In this document: piece by piece, positions 26,528-34,767 of the stretch
How positions within the stretch are numbered: position 1 is the stretch's first letter
How the letters are laid out: every line of letters begins with the position of its first letter
DNA from: Lachnospiraceae bacterium MD308
GTDB lineage: Bacteria > Bacillota > Clostridia > Lachnospirales > Lachnospiraceae
Direction: 5' to 3'
Assembly: GCA_000403475.2 (NCBI GenBank)
Contig: KE159796.1
Coordinates: forward strand, 591,736-655,735
Length of the DNA: 64,000 nucleotides
Translations under genes and position numbers: made by a program
Notes under the pieces: model-generated
Database searches by the model: none
What the model was told of the DNA's origin: nothing
What the model saw: the letters and a program-made list of their open reading frames with translations, nothing else

Positions 26528-29122
26528 CTAATCTGCCACACGAAGTTTCTCTACGATACTTCCTTTGTTGAATAGATGCAAAGCCATTGACGGTATCACA
26601 GTCGCTGCGGCCAGCAATGCCACGCAGGTAACAAGAGCCGGAACCAGAGTAAAGCGGAAGGTGAAAAGCCAGATGGTTCCCGTGAGGGCGCGTATGGCGG
26701 TAAAGCCTAACAGCACCGATGCCGTGATTCCGAGCGCGCAGGCTCCGGCGGCGTAATAGATTCCCTCGAAGGTCATCATCCGGGAGAGCTGTTTTCCCGT
26801 CATGCCGATGTTATGCATGGTGGCAAATTCGTGCCGGCGGGTGATGATGGTGGTGATAATGGTATTGCCTAAGTTCAGCACGCCGATGATGCCGAAGATC
26901 ATGCCGATCAGGCTCCCGACGAAGACCATCATCGTGCGGGTTCCCACCGCGTTTTTCCTTGCGCTTTCCGCCGAAAGATAATTGACGGAAGGATCTTTTG
27001 TGCTGATATAGTCTTCAAGAAAATCTTTCATATCCGTCTGTTTTTCTTCTTTTACGTCAAAGGAATATTTGTATACGACAGGCTCATCGTAGATTTTCTC
27101 GTAGACTTCGTAAGGGAGATAGAGAAACGCCGCGTCGCCCCCTACTTTGCTGGCTCCGCTCACGGTATAGCCGATCTCTTCGTCGTCTCCGTTCAGCGCT
27201 GCTTTTGCCAGAATGGGAAGTTCCATGAATGCCGTACCGTTTTTGTAAACGGTAACGGTGTCTCCGATTTCCGTGACATCATACTCCTTATTGATACGCA
27301 TAGTAGAGCGGTCCATCATTGCGCCTGCCAAGACTCCCTCACCCTTTTGCATCATCCGGTAGAGTTTTTTGGCATCAGTTTCCTCCTCCTGGATATCCAT
27401 GCGGGATAGGGATGCCTCGCTCATGCCGTATACGTTGCAGAGGAACCGTTTGTCTGCCCCCACAGGGGCCATGAGCTCACCAGATATGCCGTATAAGATC
27501 TCTTCGCTTTCTGTGTTTTCATCTGTCCAGAAGTCCTCGATGTCAGTTCCGAAATCATAGGTTACGTCCATGTCGTCCAGAGTGTTTTTATAAATGACGG
27601 AGCCGCCGTACACGCCTGGCCGGCGGGAGATATCCTCTACCGTCCGGGCGCTTAAGCCCTGTTCATGGCGGGTAAATCCTTCCATAATATTGGTGCTGGC
27701 TTTGTTTACCACCCCAAAGTCTGTGCGGATCATATAGTCCACCTGTTTTTCGATATCAAAGCTTGCAGCGGCTATCCCTACGCTGTTTAGCAGGATGATG
27801 CAGAGCGCCAGCGACAGCATGATAAATGCAGTACGCCTTTTATTCCGTCCGAGGTTTCCCCACGCCATCCGGGTAAGGCGGGCATCCAAAGACCTTCGCC
27901 GGGCCTTTTTTCTCCCGGTGTTTTTTTCCACAAAGCGGTAGGCTTCGATGGGCGGTGTGTCAGCAGCGATCCGTATGGGCTTTCTTGTGGAGATAAATAC
28001 AGTAAGGGCCGTCAGAGCCGCTGCCCCCAGGAAGATGACAGGGGAGGGATCTACGCCCACCGCCAGATTATCATATTCCGTGGACACGGTGTCCATCACC
28101 AGGGGGAGGGTAGCTTTTCCCACAAAGAAACCGATAAGCAGGCCCAAGGGGATGCCGATGCCCGAAAGCCAGAGCGCCTGGAGGTTGATGAGTTCCTTTA
28201 CCTGTTTCCTGCTCATGCCGATGGTGCGGTACAGCCCGTAGCGCCGGATCTCCTGCATCACGGCGATGTCAAATACATTGTAGATGAGCAGATACCCGCA
28301 CAGGATAAACAGTACCGCGATCACAGCCCCCATCCCCATGGTCTCCGGAGAAACGGACGCATTGGTCGCGGTGTTCACGGCGGCGCCCACATAATTATCC
28401 GCGTCTGTATCTTCCGGGTCGCCGCCTGCGCTTAACACCCAGCTATTCATCTTTTCCTGCAGCCCGCGGCGGGTTGCCGCCGTAAAGTCAGACCAGTATG
28501 TTCCTGCTACCTCTCTGTCTTTGTAGTAGGTGTACCGGAAAATGTCCGGATGCGCCTCCCGGAATGGGATTCCCGCCCACATGACGCTGACCTGGTCGTT
28601 GGCTGCCTCATACCATCCGGAGACTTCCATTTCAAAGGTATACGTCTTTCCGCGCAAAGAAAATTCGATGGGCACTTTTGCGCCCACTTCCGGTTCTATG
28701 CCAAGCTCGGCAAGGGCAAGGTCGGAGGCGGCAATCTCATCCGCCTCTTTTGGGGAAGTGCCATGGCTTGGGCTGCAGAAGTTCAGTTCCGCCTGCACGT
28801 CGTTGAGTACGCTGAATTCAATGTTGTGCCTGCCGGTATTGGAAAGGTATGCAACCGGCATCCGAAGGCCGTAGTCTCTGATAAAGTCCGCATCCTCAAG
28901 CATTTGAAACTGCTGGGGCGTCATGTAGCGGAAATCCCCGTCGGATTTGCTCATTTTCATCATCTGCTGGGTCAGCGTCAGGGAATCCTTCGTTCCTTTT
29001 CCGATTGTTGTTACCGTGGTAAACAGTATGGCTGTCAGCATGATTGCCAGTACCGCTGCAATATTGCGTACCTTGCCGGCGGCAAAGCTGCGGACGGCCA
29101 GTGTTTTAAGTGATAGTTTCAT
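26528..29122 (-). CDS. FtsX/MacB-type ABC transporter permease
   Basis: 864 aa with AAGGAGG before ATG. One N-terminal membrane helix (IAAVLAIMLTAILFTTV) and two FtsX-like transmembrane blocks (about residues 270-390 and 750-850) flank large extracellular regions. A helix in the middle (IMLSLALCIILLNSVGIAA) starts the second half. Such permeases work with a MacB/BceA-like ATPase in export or in sensing antimicrobial peptides. It is intact, but both ATPase genes next to it are damaged, so the exporter may no longer function. Confidence 0.9.
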   Translation of the reverse strand: MKLSLKTLAVRSFAAGKVRNIAAVLAIMLTAILFTTVTTIGKGTKDSLTLTQQMMKMSKSDGDFRYMTPQQFQMLEDADFIRDYGLRMPVAYLSNTGRHNIEFSVLNDVQAELNFCSPSHGTSPKEADEIAASDLALAELGIEPEVGAKVPIEFSLRGKTYTFEMEVSGWYEAANDQVSVMWAGIPFREAHPDIFRYTYYKDREVAGTYWSDFTAATRRGLQEKMNSWVLSAGGDPEDTDADNYVGAAVNTATNASVSPETMGMGAVIAVLFILCGYLLIYNVFDIAVMQEIRRYGLYRTIGMSRKQVKELINLQALWLSGIGIPLGLLIGFFVGKATLPLVMDTVSTEYDNLAVGVDPSPVIFLGAAALTALTVFISTRKPIRIAADTPPIEAYRFVEKNTGRKKARRRSLDARLTRMAWGNLGRNKRRTAFIMLSLALCIILLNSVGIAAASFDIEKQVDYMIRTDFGVVNKASTNIMEGFTRHEQGLSARTVEDISRRPGVYGGSVIYKNTLDDMDVTYDFGTDIEDFWTDENTESEEILYGISGELMAPVGADKRFLCNVYGMSEASLSRMDIQEEETDAKKLYRMMQKGEGVLAGAMMDRSTMRINKEYDVTEIGDTVTVYKNGTAFMELPILAKAALNGDDEEIGYTVSGASKVGGDAAFLYLPYEVYEKIYDEPVVYKYSFDVKEEKQTDMKDFLEDYISTKDPSVNYLSAESARKNAVGTRTMMVFVGSLIGMIFGIIGVLNLGNTIITTIITRRHEFATMHNIGMTGKQLSRMMTFEGIYYAAGACALGITASVLLGFTAIRALTGTIWLFTFRFTLVPALVTCVALLAAATVIPSMALHLFNKGSIVEKLRVAD

Positions 29123-29227
29123 TATCGTTACCTCCTTGTCGTCGATAACAGGATACCACTGTAAAGTTACGGTAAGGGTACAGGAAAGGTACAGTTTTGT
29201 GACTTTACCGGGACGGCGGCTTAGGAA

Positions 29228-29495
29228 TTATCTTACAACACATCCGTCCTGAAGGCGGATTACGTGGTCGGCAAGCTGAGCCAGTTCCGGGTTGTGGGTG
29301 ATGAGGATGAGTGTCTGGTGGAAGTCTTGTGTTATGGATCTCAGAAGTCCGGCTACATTCTGGCTTGTCTTTGCGTCAAAGCTCCCGGTGGGTTCGTCTG
29401 CCAGTATGATGGACGGTTTCGTGATGAGGGCGCGGGCGATGGCGGTGCACTGCTGCCCGCCGCCGGAGAGCATGTAGGGAAATCTGTCTAATTTA
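29228..29495 (-). pseudogene. C-terminal fragment of a second ABC ATP-binding protein
   Basis: The coding sequence enters from the MITE boundary at 29495 and reads GKLDRFPYMLSGGGQQCTAI, then Walker B IILADEPTGSFD and H-loop ITHNPEL, ending at 29228. Walker A and the Q-loop are missing, replaced by the MITE. Any apparent start inside the MITE is fortuitous. It lies just upstream of the permease gene. Confidence 0.85.
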
Positions 29496-29769
29496 CCCTC
29501 AGTGAACAAAGGAACACACGGTCGGAGAAGAACCAATTTTTGCTCCTGCTACGTTGCTTTCCTTTCGCGTACGTCCAGTACGCGTCAGTCAAGCGCCTTG
29601 CAGGAACAAAAATTGGTTTCTTTCCGACTCTACGACCCTGACCATAGATATTTGGGCGATTTTCAAGGCGGACGATTGAGGCGTACTTGGACGTACGCCG
29701 ATTGAGGACAACGCAGAAAATCACCCAAATATCATGGTTCAGGGCGTGTATTCCTTTGTTCACTGAGGG
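29496..29769. mobile_element. 274-bp MITE with 25-bp terminal inverted repeats
   Basis: The left end CCCTCAGTGAACAAAGGAA and the reverse complement of the right end are identical over 19 bases and agree at 24 of the first 25. A TA dinucleotide flanks both sides (29494-29495, 29770-29771), as for TA-targeting Tc1/IS630-type elements. Two internal inverted repeats exist: CCAATTTTTG.../...CAAAAATTGG and ATATTTGGG.../...CCCAAATAT. It has no transposase and no credible coding. A solo end is present at 16.58 kb. Confidence 0.85.
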
Positions 29770-29851
29770 TAAAATAGCCGCTTGCATCTAATTCAAAACA
29801 GAGCCCAGCGCTGAGGGCAAGGTCATCCTCTATAACTAAAATCTTTTGCAT
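29770..29851 (-). pseudogene. N-terminal stub of an OmpR-type response regulator
   Basis: ATG at 29851 after GCGAGGTGAT gives MQKILVIEDDLALSAGLCFE and a few more residues, the start of a receiver domain with the acidic pair (EDD). It stops at the MITE. The phosphoacceptor Asp and the DNA-binding domain are absent. It is presumably all that remains of the two-component system that once controlled the ABC exporter. Confidence 0.8.
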
Positions 29852-30139
29852 GATATCACCTCGCAGTTTACTAAAAAATGCCGGCCAAACAAATGGCTGA
29901 TGCCATTATAATTCGAAAACAGGCGTAAATCAATCGTTGATTTTGGGGGCAACGAATCGTTGCTTTTTGAAATGCTCGGAATGATTGCCTGAGGGCAACG
30001 ATTGATTGCTTGTGTGAGCAGGTATTTTTGCATAAGATAAAAGCAGGTCACAGATTTCACAAAAAGTTTGGAGAGAAGGGAGGGAAACAATCAGCTATAT
30101 CTAATAGGTATCGAAACAGAGGAAGGACAGTTTATAGCA
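29852..30139. promoter_or_regulatory. Divergent intergenic region with tandem palindromes
   Basis: No gene is seen here. Two perfect 15-base palindromes lie 21 bases apart: AATCAATCGTTGATT (29928-29942) and GCAACGAATCGTTGC (29949-29963). A related half, GCAACGATTGATTGC, is at 29995-30009. They sit between the lost response-regulator gene (minus strand) and the S8 protease gene (plus strand) and look like binding sites of a dimeric regulator. Confidence 0.5.
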
Positions 30140-31246
30140 GTGAAAAATATGTACCATAGGAAAAAGTACTGGGTGATATTGTTATTGGTTTTGTTTGGAA
30201 TCATATTATATGAACAAATTTGTTTGGGTTCTCAGTTGGAATATTCAGGATTACAGTGGTATTTATCTGATGATGAAACAAATCCAGTTAATATTCATGT
30301 GAAAGATATGTGGAAGGATTATAATGAAATAAAGCTGCGGCGAAAAGTAATAATTGCAGTTATTGATGGTGGTATTGAAATCGATCATCCTGCCATATCT
30401 TCTTCCATCTGGCTAAATGAGAACGAAATTCCCAATAATGGTATCGATGATGATGCAAATGGATATGTTGATGATGTTCATGGATGGAATTTTATTCATA
30501 ACAATGGTGATGTACAGTGTTATGATGAGGATAAATATGAACTTCAGCATGGAACAAGGATAGCAGGAATTATCTGTGCAGATTCTAAGAAGGCCGAAGT
30601 GACTGGAGTTGCGGCAGACGCATGGATTAAGATTATGCCGGTAAGCATTATAAAGAATGATGCGAAGGGATTGTTGCCGGCAGGGAATACAGACGATCTG
30701 ATCCGGGCAATCAAATACGCGGAGCGTATGGGCGCAGATATCTGCAATATCAGCCTTAACACAGATTCCTCAAGCGAATTGTTAGAAAAAACAATAAAAG
30801 AATCCTCAATGTTATTCGTTGTATCAGCAGGAAATCGTCAAGGAAGAAAAAGAAACATAGAAAAGTATCCTGCCTATCCGGCGTCTTACCAATCGGATAA
30901 TTTGATTGCTGTAGCAAATATAAAACGCAATGGGCGTTTGGCAGCCAATTCAAATTACGGAAAGCAAAGCATAGATATTGCTGCACCGGGAGTGGATATA
31001 TATGGCCTGGATGTGGAAGAAGGCTACAGCTATGGTTCTGGCACTTCGTTTAGTACGCCTGTTGTGAGCGGAGTTGCGGCGCTGCTTTACGCCAGTGATG
31101 AACAAATGGATGCCCTGACTTGTAAATCTCTGATACTGGAATCAGCAGAGAAGTTTCTAGAATTAAAGGATGAAATTCATAATGGAAATGTTCTTAATTG
31201 TCAAAAAATATTACAAAGGAGTAGAAAGATTGAAAATGAGAAGTAG
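30140..31246 (+). CDS. S8 subtilisin-like serine protease, membrane-anchored or secreted
   Basis: About 368 aa. The start is uncertain: GTG 30140 has GGAAGG 13 bases upstream, ATG 30149 is next, and a TTG far upstream lacks a ribosome site. An N-terminal hydrophobic segment (YWVILLLVLFGIILYEQI) is a signal anchor. The catalytic triad is Asp in VIDGGIEIDHP, His in LQHGTRIAGI and Ser in GTSFSTPVVSGVAALL, with Asn of the oxyanion hole in SAGNRQ. The insert NGIDDDANGYVDDVHGWNF is a family hallmark. No lantibiotic or S-layer substrate gene lies adjacent. AT-rich compared with the chromosome core. Confidence 0.9.
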   Translation: MKNMYHRKKYWVILLLVLFGIILYEQICLGSQLEYSGLQWYLSDDETNPVNIHVKDMWKDYNEIKLRRKVIIAVIDGGIEIDHPAISSSIWLNENEIPNNGIDDDANGYVDDVHGWNFIHNNGDVQCYDEDKYELQHGTRIAGIICADSKKAEVTGVAADAWIKIMPVSIIKNDAKGLLPAGNTDDLIRAIKYAERMGADICNISLNTDSSSELLEKTIKESSMLFVVSAGNRQGRKRNIEKYPAYPASYQSDNLIAVANIKRNGRLAANSNYGKQSIDIAAPGVDIYGLDVEEGYSYGSGTSFSTPVVSGVAALLYASDEQMDALTCKSLILESAEKFLELKDEIHNGNVLNCQKILQRSRKIENEK

Positions 31247-31329
31247 AGGGTATCCATTACCTGAATCACACAACAAATAAGCCATCTTTCGGTGGCCGCT
31301 TTAAAAATTGAATATTAAGAATGTTAAGG

Positions 31330-32577
31330 TTATGCAGTTGCTGACTTGACTTTATAACCTTGATTCCTTGCTATAATGATTGCCTGCTCAACCGTGATTT
31401 CACGGTCTGCCGGAGGCAGGTCGGATTTTCGATAAAGTTCTGCGTTATAGTTTTCTCCGTTCTTCAACATGTGGTATAATGCAGTCAGAAGCATTCTTGC
31501 TATGGCAATGATTGCTTTCTTGTGGCCGCGGCGTTTCTTGATACGGAGGTAGCGGTTGCGAATTTCAGGATGCTTTTTGCTTTTGACAACAGCGTTCGCG
31601 CACTGTACCAGAAGCGGCTTAATGTAGCATCCGGCTTTGGAGACCCGGACAGATTTTTTCTTCCCTGCGCTTTCATTGTTGGTCGGCGTAAGACCGGCCC
31701 ATGAGCATAAGTGTTTCGCCGAAGGAAAAGCCTCCATATTGGTACCGATTTCGGAAATGATTCCGATGGCGGTGAAATCACTGCTGATACCAGGAGCGGT
31801 TTGGAGAATGGCAAGTTCCTGCTGATAGGGAGCGGCGAGCGCATGAATGAGTTCTTCAAGCTCTGCTTTCCGGGATTCAAGGTCTTCATAGTGAGCTTTG
31901 ATTACTTTCAGTTTACCAGCCTGTTCCGGTGTGATATAGCCGTCAATGGCATCACGGAGTTCAGGGAGTTTCTTTTTCAAACTTTTGTAAACGAGAGGTT
32001 CAAGGTCAAAGGAAGTATCTGCGGGATTTTCCAAAAGTTTATCCAGTATCGCCTGGGCAGATTTGCCGAAGGTGTCCGAAACAACGTTTCCCAACTGGAT
32101 ATTGGAAACCGTGAGACAGTTCTGCAAGCGGTTCTTTTCACTTGATTTAAAGCAGGTCAGTTTGAAACGGTAGCGCATAAGGTCGCGAAGCTGGCGGATG
32201 TCAGCGGGCGGCATAAAGCTTCCGGCAACAAGATCATGCTTGAACAGGTCAGCAATCCATTTGGCATCTTTCTTGTCAGTCTTTTTTCCACGGATAGCCT
32301 TAACATATTTCGGATGGGCAAGGACAATCGTACAATCATTTTCCAAGATGTTGTAAACAGGGATCCAGTATTTACCAGTGGATTCCATACAGACATCCTT
32401 GCAGTTTCTTTGGAGAAGCCATTGTAACAAATCCTTCAGACCTTTCGTGTAGGTCGAAAAACGGTGGCTCTCATAAGTGGTGACGCCTTTCTGATTGGTA
32501 GAGGCGATACAGGCCACTACAAAAGTCTTGTGGACATCAATGCCACAGCAGATTTTGTACACGATTTTTAAAGCCAT
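31330..32577 (-). CDS. IS110 family transposase (DEDD type)
   Basis: 415 aa from ATG 32577, chosen because AAAGGAG precedes it by five bases; seven more codons are open upstream. The N-terminal RuvC-like domain has Asp in CCGIDVHKTF, Glu in CMESTGKYW and the Asp pair in KKTDKKDAKWIADL. The C-terminal Tnp domain has the serine region LCSWAGLTPTNNESAGKKK followed by VRVSKAG. It catalyses insertion and excision, in this family probably guided by a bridge RNA encoded in the element. No frameshift, so it may be active. Confidence 0.95.
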   Translation of the reverse strand: MALKIVYKICCGIDVHKTFVVACIASTNQKGVTTYESHRFSTYTKGLKDLLQWLLQRNCKDVCMESTGKYWIPVYNILENDCTIVLAHPKYVKAIRGKKTDKKDAKWIADLFKHDLVAGSFMPPADIRQLRDLMRYRFKLTCFKSSEKNRLQNCLTVSNIQLGNVVSDTFGKSAQAILDKLLENPADTSFDLEPLVYKSLKKKLPELRDAIDGYITPEQAGKLKVIKAHYEDLESRKAELEELIHALAAPYQQELAILQTAPGISSDFTAIGIISEIGTNMEAFPSAKHLCSWAGLTPTNNESAGKKKSVRVSKAGCYIKPLLVQCANAVVKSKKHPEIRNRYLRIKKRRGHKKAIIAIARMLLTALYHMLKNGENYNAELYRKSDLPPADREITVEQAIIIARNQGYKVKSATA

Positions 32578-32637
32578 AGGGACTCCTTTCAGAACCATAG
32601 GGGTTCGACAAAGATTATAGGGGGAAACGGCATTGAC

Positions 32638-32726
32638 TGGCTGTCTAAGCCATAAACGAAGTTGTTTAAACAGAGATAAGATTTCGTGCTCAGAGTCACA
32701 CTTATTTGTGCCTGAAAAGACAGCCT
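32638..32726 (-). ncRNA. Candidate IS110 bridge RNA region
   Basis: The non-coding 5' flank of the transposase folds well. GGCTGTCT (32639-32646) pairs with AGACAGCC (32718-32725), closing about 70 bases with smaller inner pairings such as CGAA/TTCG. A further hairpin TCCGG-CAGG-CCGGA lies at 32748-32761. In IS110-group elements the bridge RNA is encoded upstream of the transposase, so place and structure fit. Loop guides were not matched to targets. Confidence 0.4.
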
Positions 32727-32897
32727 ACACATATAAAAATACGGTCATCCGGCAGGCCGGACAGCCCACTCACCTCCCCGTGATTTGTAGTATACCGAGT
32801 TCCCTATAAGAAGAATTATAAAGAAAAAAATACGCTCAGGCAAACCATTTTCATTGCGTTTTGTGCCTTGAGCGAAGCGAAAGGAATGGATATAAAA

Positions 32898-33101
32898 ATG
32901 AAAGCGTTAACTTTAGATTTGATGTTTTTTATATGGTCGTTTGTTGCAGCAAGTATGGTATATTGGGATATATACCCGCAGTATCATGAATTTTGTATTC
33001 ATTGGCTTTGGTTGGGAAGTGCTGCAGGCATAGCCGATGTGATCAGAAAGATGGTCGTCCATCGCAGAGAAAAGAATCGTCATAAGGATATTCAGAAATA
33101 A
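32898..33101 (+). CDS. Small two-helix membrane protein (single-unit copy)
   Basis: 67 aa from ATG 32898, placed to match the second copy downstream; ATG 32886 is an alternative. The unit is a hydrophobic helix (LMFFIWSFVAASMVYW), the motif DIYPQYHEFCI, a second helix (WLWLGSAAGIADVI) and a basic tail RKMVVHRREKN. I do not recognise the family. The same unit occurs twice more in the next gene, and the downstream 100 bases are also duplicated, so the locus arose by tandem duplication. Confidence 0.65.
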   Translation: MKALTLDLMFFIWSFVAASMVYWDIYPQYHEFCIHWLWLGSAAGIADVIRKMVVHRREKNRHKDIQK

Positions 33102-33104
33102 GAA

Positions 33105-33180
33105 AATATTAATACAATCTGCTGCTGTTTCTTAGCGGTTTTATTAATAGAATAAGAGCTAAGAAACAGTGGCGGTGTGT
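33105..33180 (+). repeat. Hairpin-containing repeat, copy 1
   Basis: CTGTTTCTTAGC and GCTAAGAAACAG form a 12-bp stem around about 25 bases. The block, with flanking GTGGCGGTGTGTGGG, recurs almost unchanged at 33615-33695 behind the second small gene. No T-run follows, so it is not a standard terminator. Confidence 0.65.
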
Positions 33181-33233
33181 GGGGTGAGCAGTGATTGGTT
33201 GTTGAGAAAAATCAGTAGAAAGGAGAAATAAAA

Positions 33234-33614
33234 ATGAAGTCGTTAATTCAAGAGTTGATATTTTTAATATCTTCGTTTATTGCCGCAAGTATGCTCTGTT
33301 TTGAAATATATCCACAGTATCATGAATGGTGTATCCTTTGGATTTATCTTGGATATACTGCAACGATAGCCGATATGATCAGAAGGATGGTCACCCATCA
33401 AGTAGATGTCAAGCAGCAGAAAATCATAAGTTTGATAATTTTTATATCTTTGTTTATTGCCGCAAGTATGCTCTATTTTAAAATATATCCACAGTATCAT
33501 GAATGGTGTATCCTTTGGATTTATCTTGGATATATTGTGGCGTTAGCCGATGTGATCAGAAAGATGGTCGTCCATCGCAGAGAAAAGAATCATCGTAAGG
33601 ATATTCAGAAATAA
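33234..33614 (+). CDS. Small membrane protein with internally duplicated two-helix unit
   Basis: 126 aa, four predicted helices. GGAG lies nine bases before ATG. Residues 1-60 and 62-122 repeat one unit almost exactly: helix ending FIAASML, then EIYPQYHEWCILWIYLGY and IADMIRRMV. At DNA level the two halves are also close to identical (for example CCACAGTATCATGAATGG twice), so the duplication is recent. Function unknown; it is related to the single-unit protein upstream. Confidence 0.7.
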   Translation: MKSLIQELIFLISSFIAASMLCFEIYPQYHEWCILWIYLGYTATIADMIRRMVTHQVDVKQQKIISLIIFISLFIAASMLYFKIYPQYHEWCILWIYLGYIVALADVIRKMVVHRREKNHRKDIQK

Positions 33615-33695
33615 GAAAATAATAATACAATCTGTTGCTGTTTCTTAACGGTTTTATTATAGGATAAGAGCTAAGAAACAGTGGCGGTGTGTGGG
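33615..33695 (+). repeat. Hairpin-containing repeat, copy 2
   Basis: Near-identical to 33105-33180. The stem is CTGTTTCTTAAC against GCTAAGAAACAG, so one pair is weakened. It marks the end of the second duplicated unit. Confidence 0.65.
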
Positions 33696-33781
33696 TTGAG
33701 CAGTGTTTGCTGAAAGAGAAAATAGACGGAGCGACATACTCCTATGAATATGACCTTCAGGACGGGAAGGAGGTGGAAGTG

Positions 33782-34156
33782 ATGAGTGCTCACAAAAGCG
33801 CAAAATCTTTAAAGCGGGATGGAATTTTTATGCTGCTCTTTACTCTGGTCATATTGGGGGTCGGCATAGAGCAAAGCCGGGGCTTTATCTTTACAGCGCC
33901 GACACTGAAATCTACTGTTCTGGAATTTATCGTATATATGATTATTAATGCATGGTGGGTAATTGATTCAAAGAAATGGATTGCAGATGAGCGTCGCAGA
34001 AAGTTTATCTGGTCATATATACTTTTTGGAGTTGTAATACTGCTTGGAATCGGTCTGTTGACGAAAATCGGCCAGCTTGTGGCAGCCTCCGTACTTGTGT
34101 ATGTACTGGCATGTTATTCTGCATCTGGAATATGGCAGCTCATGAGTTATATTTAA
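33782..34156 (+). CDS. Unknown four-helix membrane protein
   Basis: 124 aa from ATG 33782, which has a strong AAGGAGGT site; the frame is open 31 codons further upstream and that part (KIDGATYSYEYDLQDGKEVE) could be an older N-terminus. Four hydrophobic stretches are seen: IFMLLFTLVILGVGI, VLEFIVYMIINAWWVI, IWSYILFGVVILLGIGLL and LVAASVLVYVLACY. I do not recognise the family. It is followed after a few bases by a secreted protein gene. Confidence 0.6.
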   Translation: MSAHKSAKSLKRDGIFMLLFTLVILGVGIEQSRGFIFTAPTLKSTVLEFIVYMIINAWWVIDSKKWIADERRRKFIWSYILFGVVILLGIGLLTKIGQLVAASVLVYVLACYSASGIWQLMSYI

Positions 34157-34216
34157 AAAATGAAGTATATCCGAAAAAATGAAAACAAAAAATCTACAAA
34201 AGATGAGGGAAAGCAT

Positions 34217-34744
34217 ATGAAAAATATAAGAAGTTGGAGAAGAACAATGGTTGCTTTTGTATTGTGCGGTATTATGGCAGGAACGCAGTGGATGAATGTG
34301 AGCGCGGCGGAAATTGGAGAAAATGTACCGGACGCAATAACGGAAGAAACAGAAGTGACAAGTATCGGTGAAGTAAATTACGATATGGAACAGGGAGGAA
34401 AGCAGGTCTTTACTATAGAAGAGGGAGACGGCGAAGAATCGGAGCTTGTCATTGAGGAAATGCCGGAAATGGCAAGGACATTAAATAAAACATATAAGAT
34501 AACACGTACAAAGCCTAGAGCCTGGACTGCAGGATTTTATGTAAAAGTTAGCTCAAGCAAAATCACGAGAGTATATAATAAATTTTACAAAGCAATTCGA
34601 GGAAAAATTACTAATGTAAAATTGTCAAGGGAAAGCGAGGCAGAAGGAAGACTGACTTTTCTATATGATATTGATGGAGGCAAAAAAAATTGCGGTGTGA
34701 AAGCCAAAGTTTTGAACAAAAAATTAATGGCAACAATATTTTGA
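34217..34744 (+). CDS. Secreted protein with DUF5626-like C-terminal domain
   Basis: 175 aa from ATG 34217. A signal peptide (RRTMVAFVLCGIMAGTQWMN, cleavage after VSAA) is followed by an acidic linker of about 60 residues. The C-terminal domain (TYKITRTKPRAWTAGFYVKV to the end) is basic and rich in beta-strands. It resembles DUF5626 in my judgement, with low certainty. No anchor motif. It probably acts outside the cell; role unknown. Confidence 0.6.
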   Translation: MKNIRSWRRTMVAFVLCGIMAGTQWMNVSAAEIGENVPDAITEETEVTSIGEVNYDMEQGGKQVFTIEEGDGEESELVIEEMPEMARTLNKTYKITRTKPRAWTAGFYVKVSSSKITRVYNKFYKAIRGKITNVKLSRESEAEGRLTFLYDIDGGKKNCGVKAKVLNKKLMATIF

Positions 34745-34767
34745 GCCATGCATTATGCATGGCTGTT

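Larger units (their letters stand above)
31250..32830 (-). mobile_element. IS110-type insertion sequence (ends approximate)
   Basis: It comprises the DEDD transposase gene with about 250 non-coding bases on its 5' side and under 100 on its 3' side. IS110 elements have no clear terminal inverted repeats or target duplication, so the ends cannot be fixed by eye; the limits given follow the flanking genes. Confidence 0.45.

Noticed and set aside
29496-29787. Open frames across the 274-bp MITE, including one running into the ABC ATPase fragment
   Set aside because: They arise from the inverted repeats and show no protein family features.
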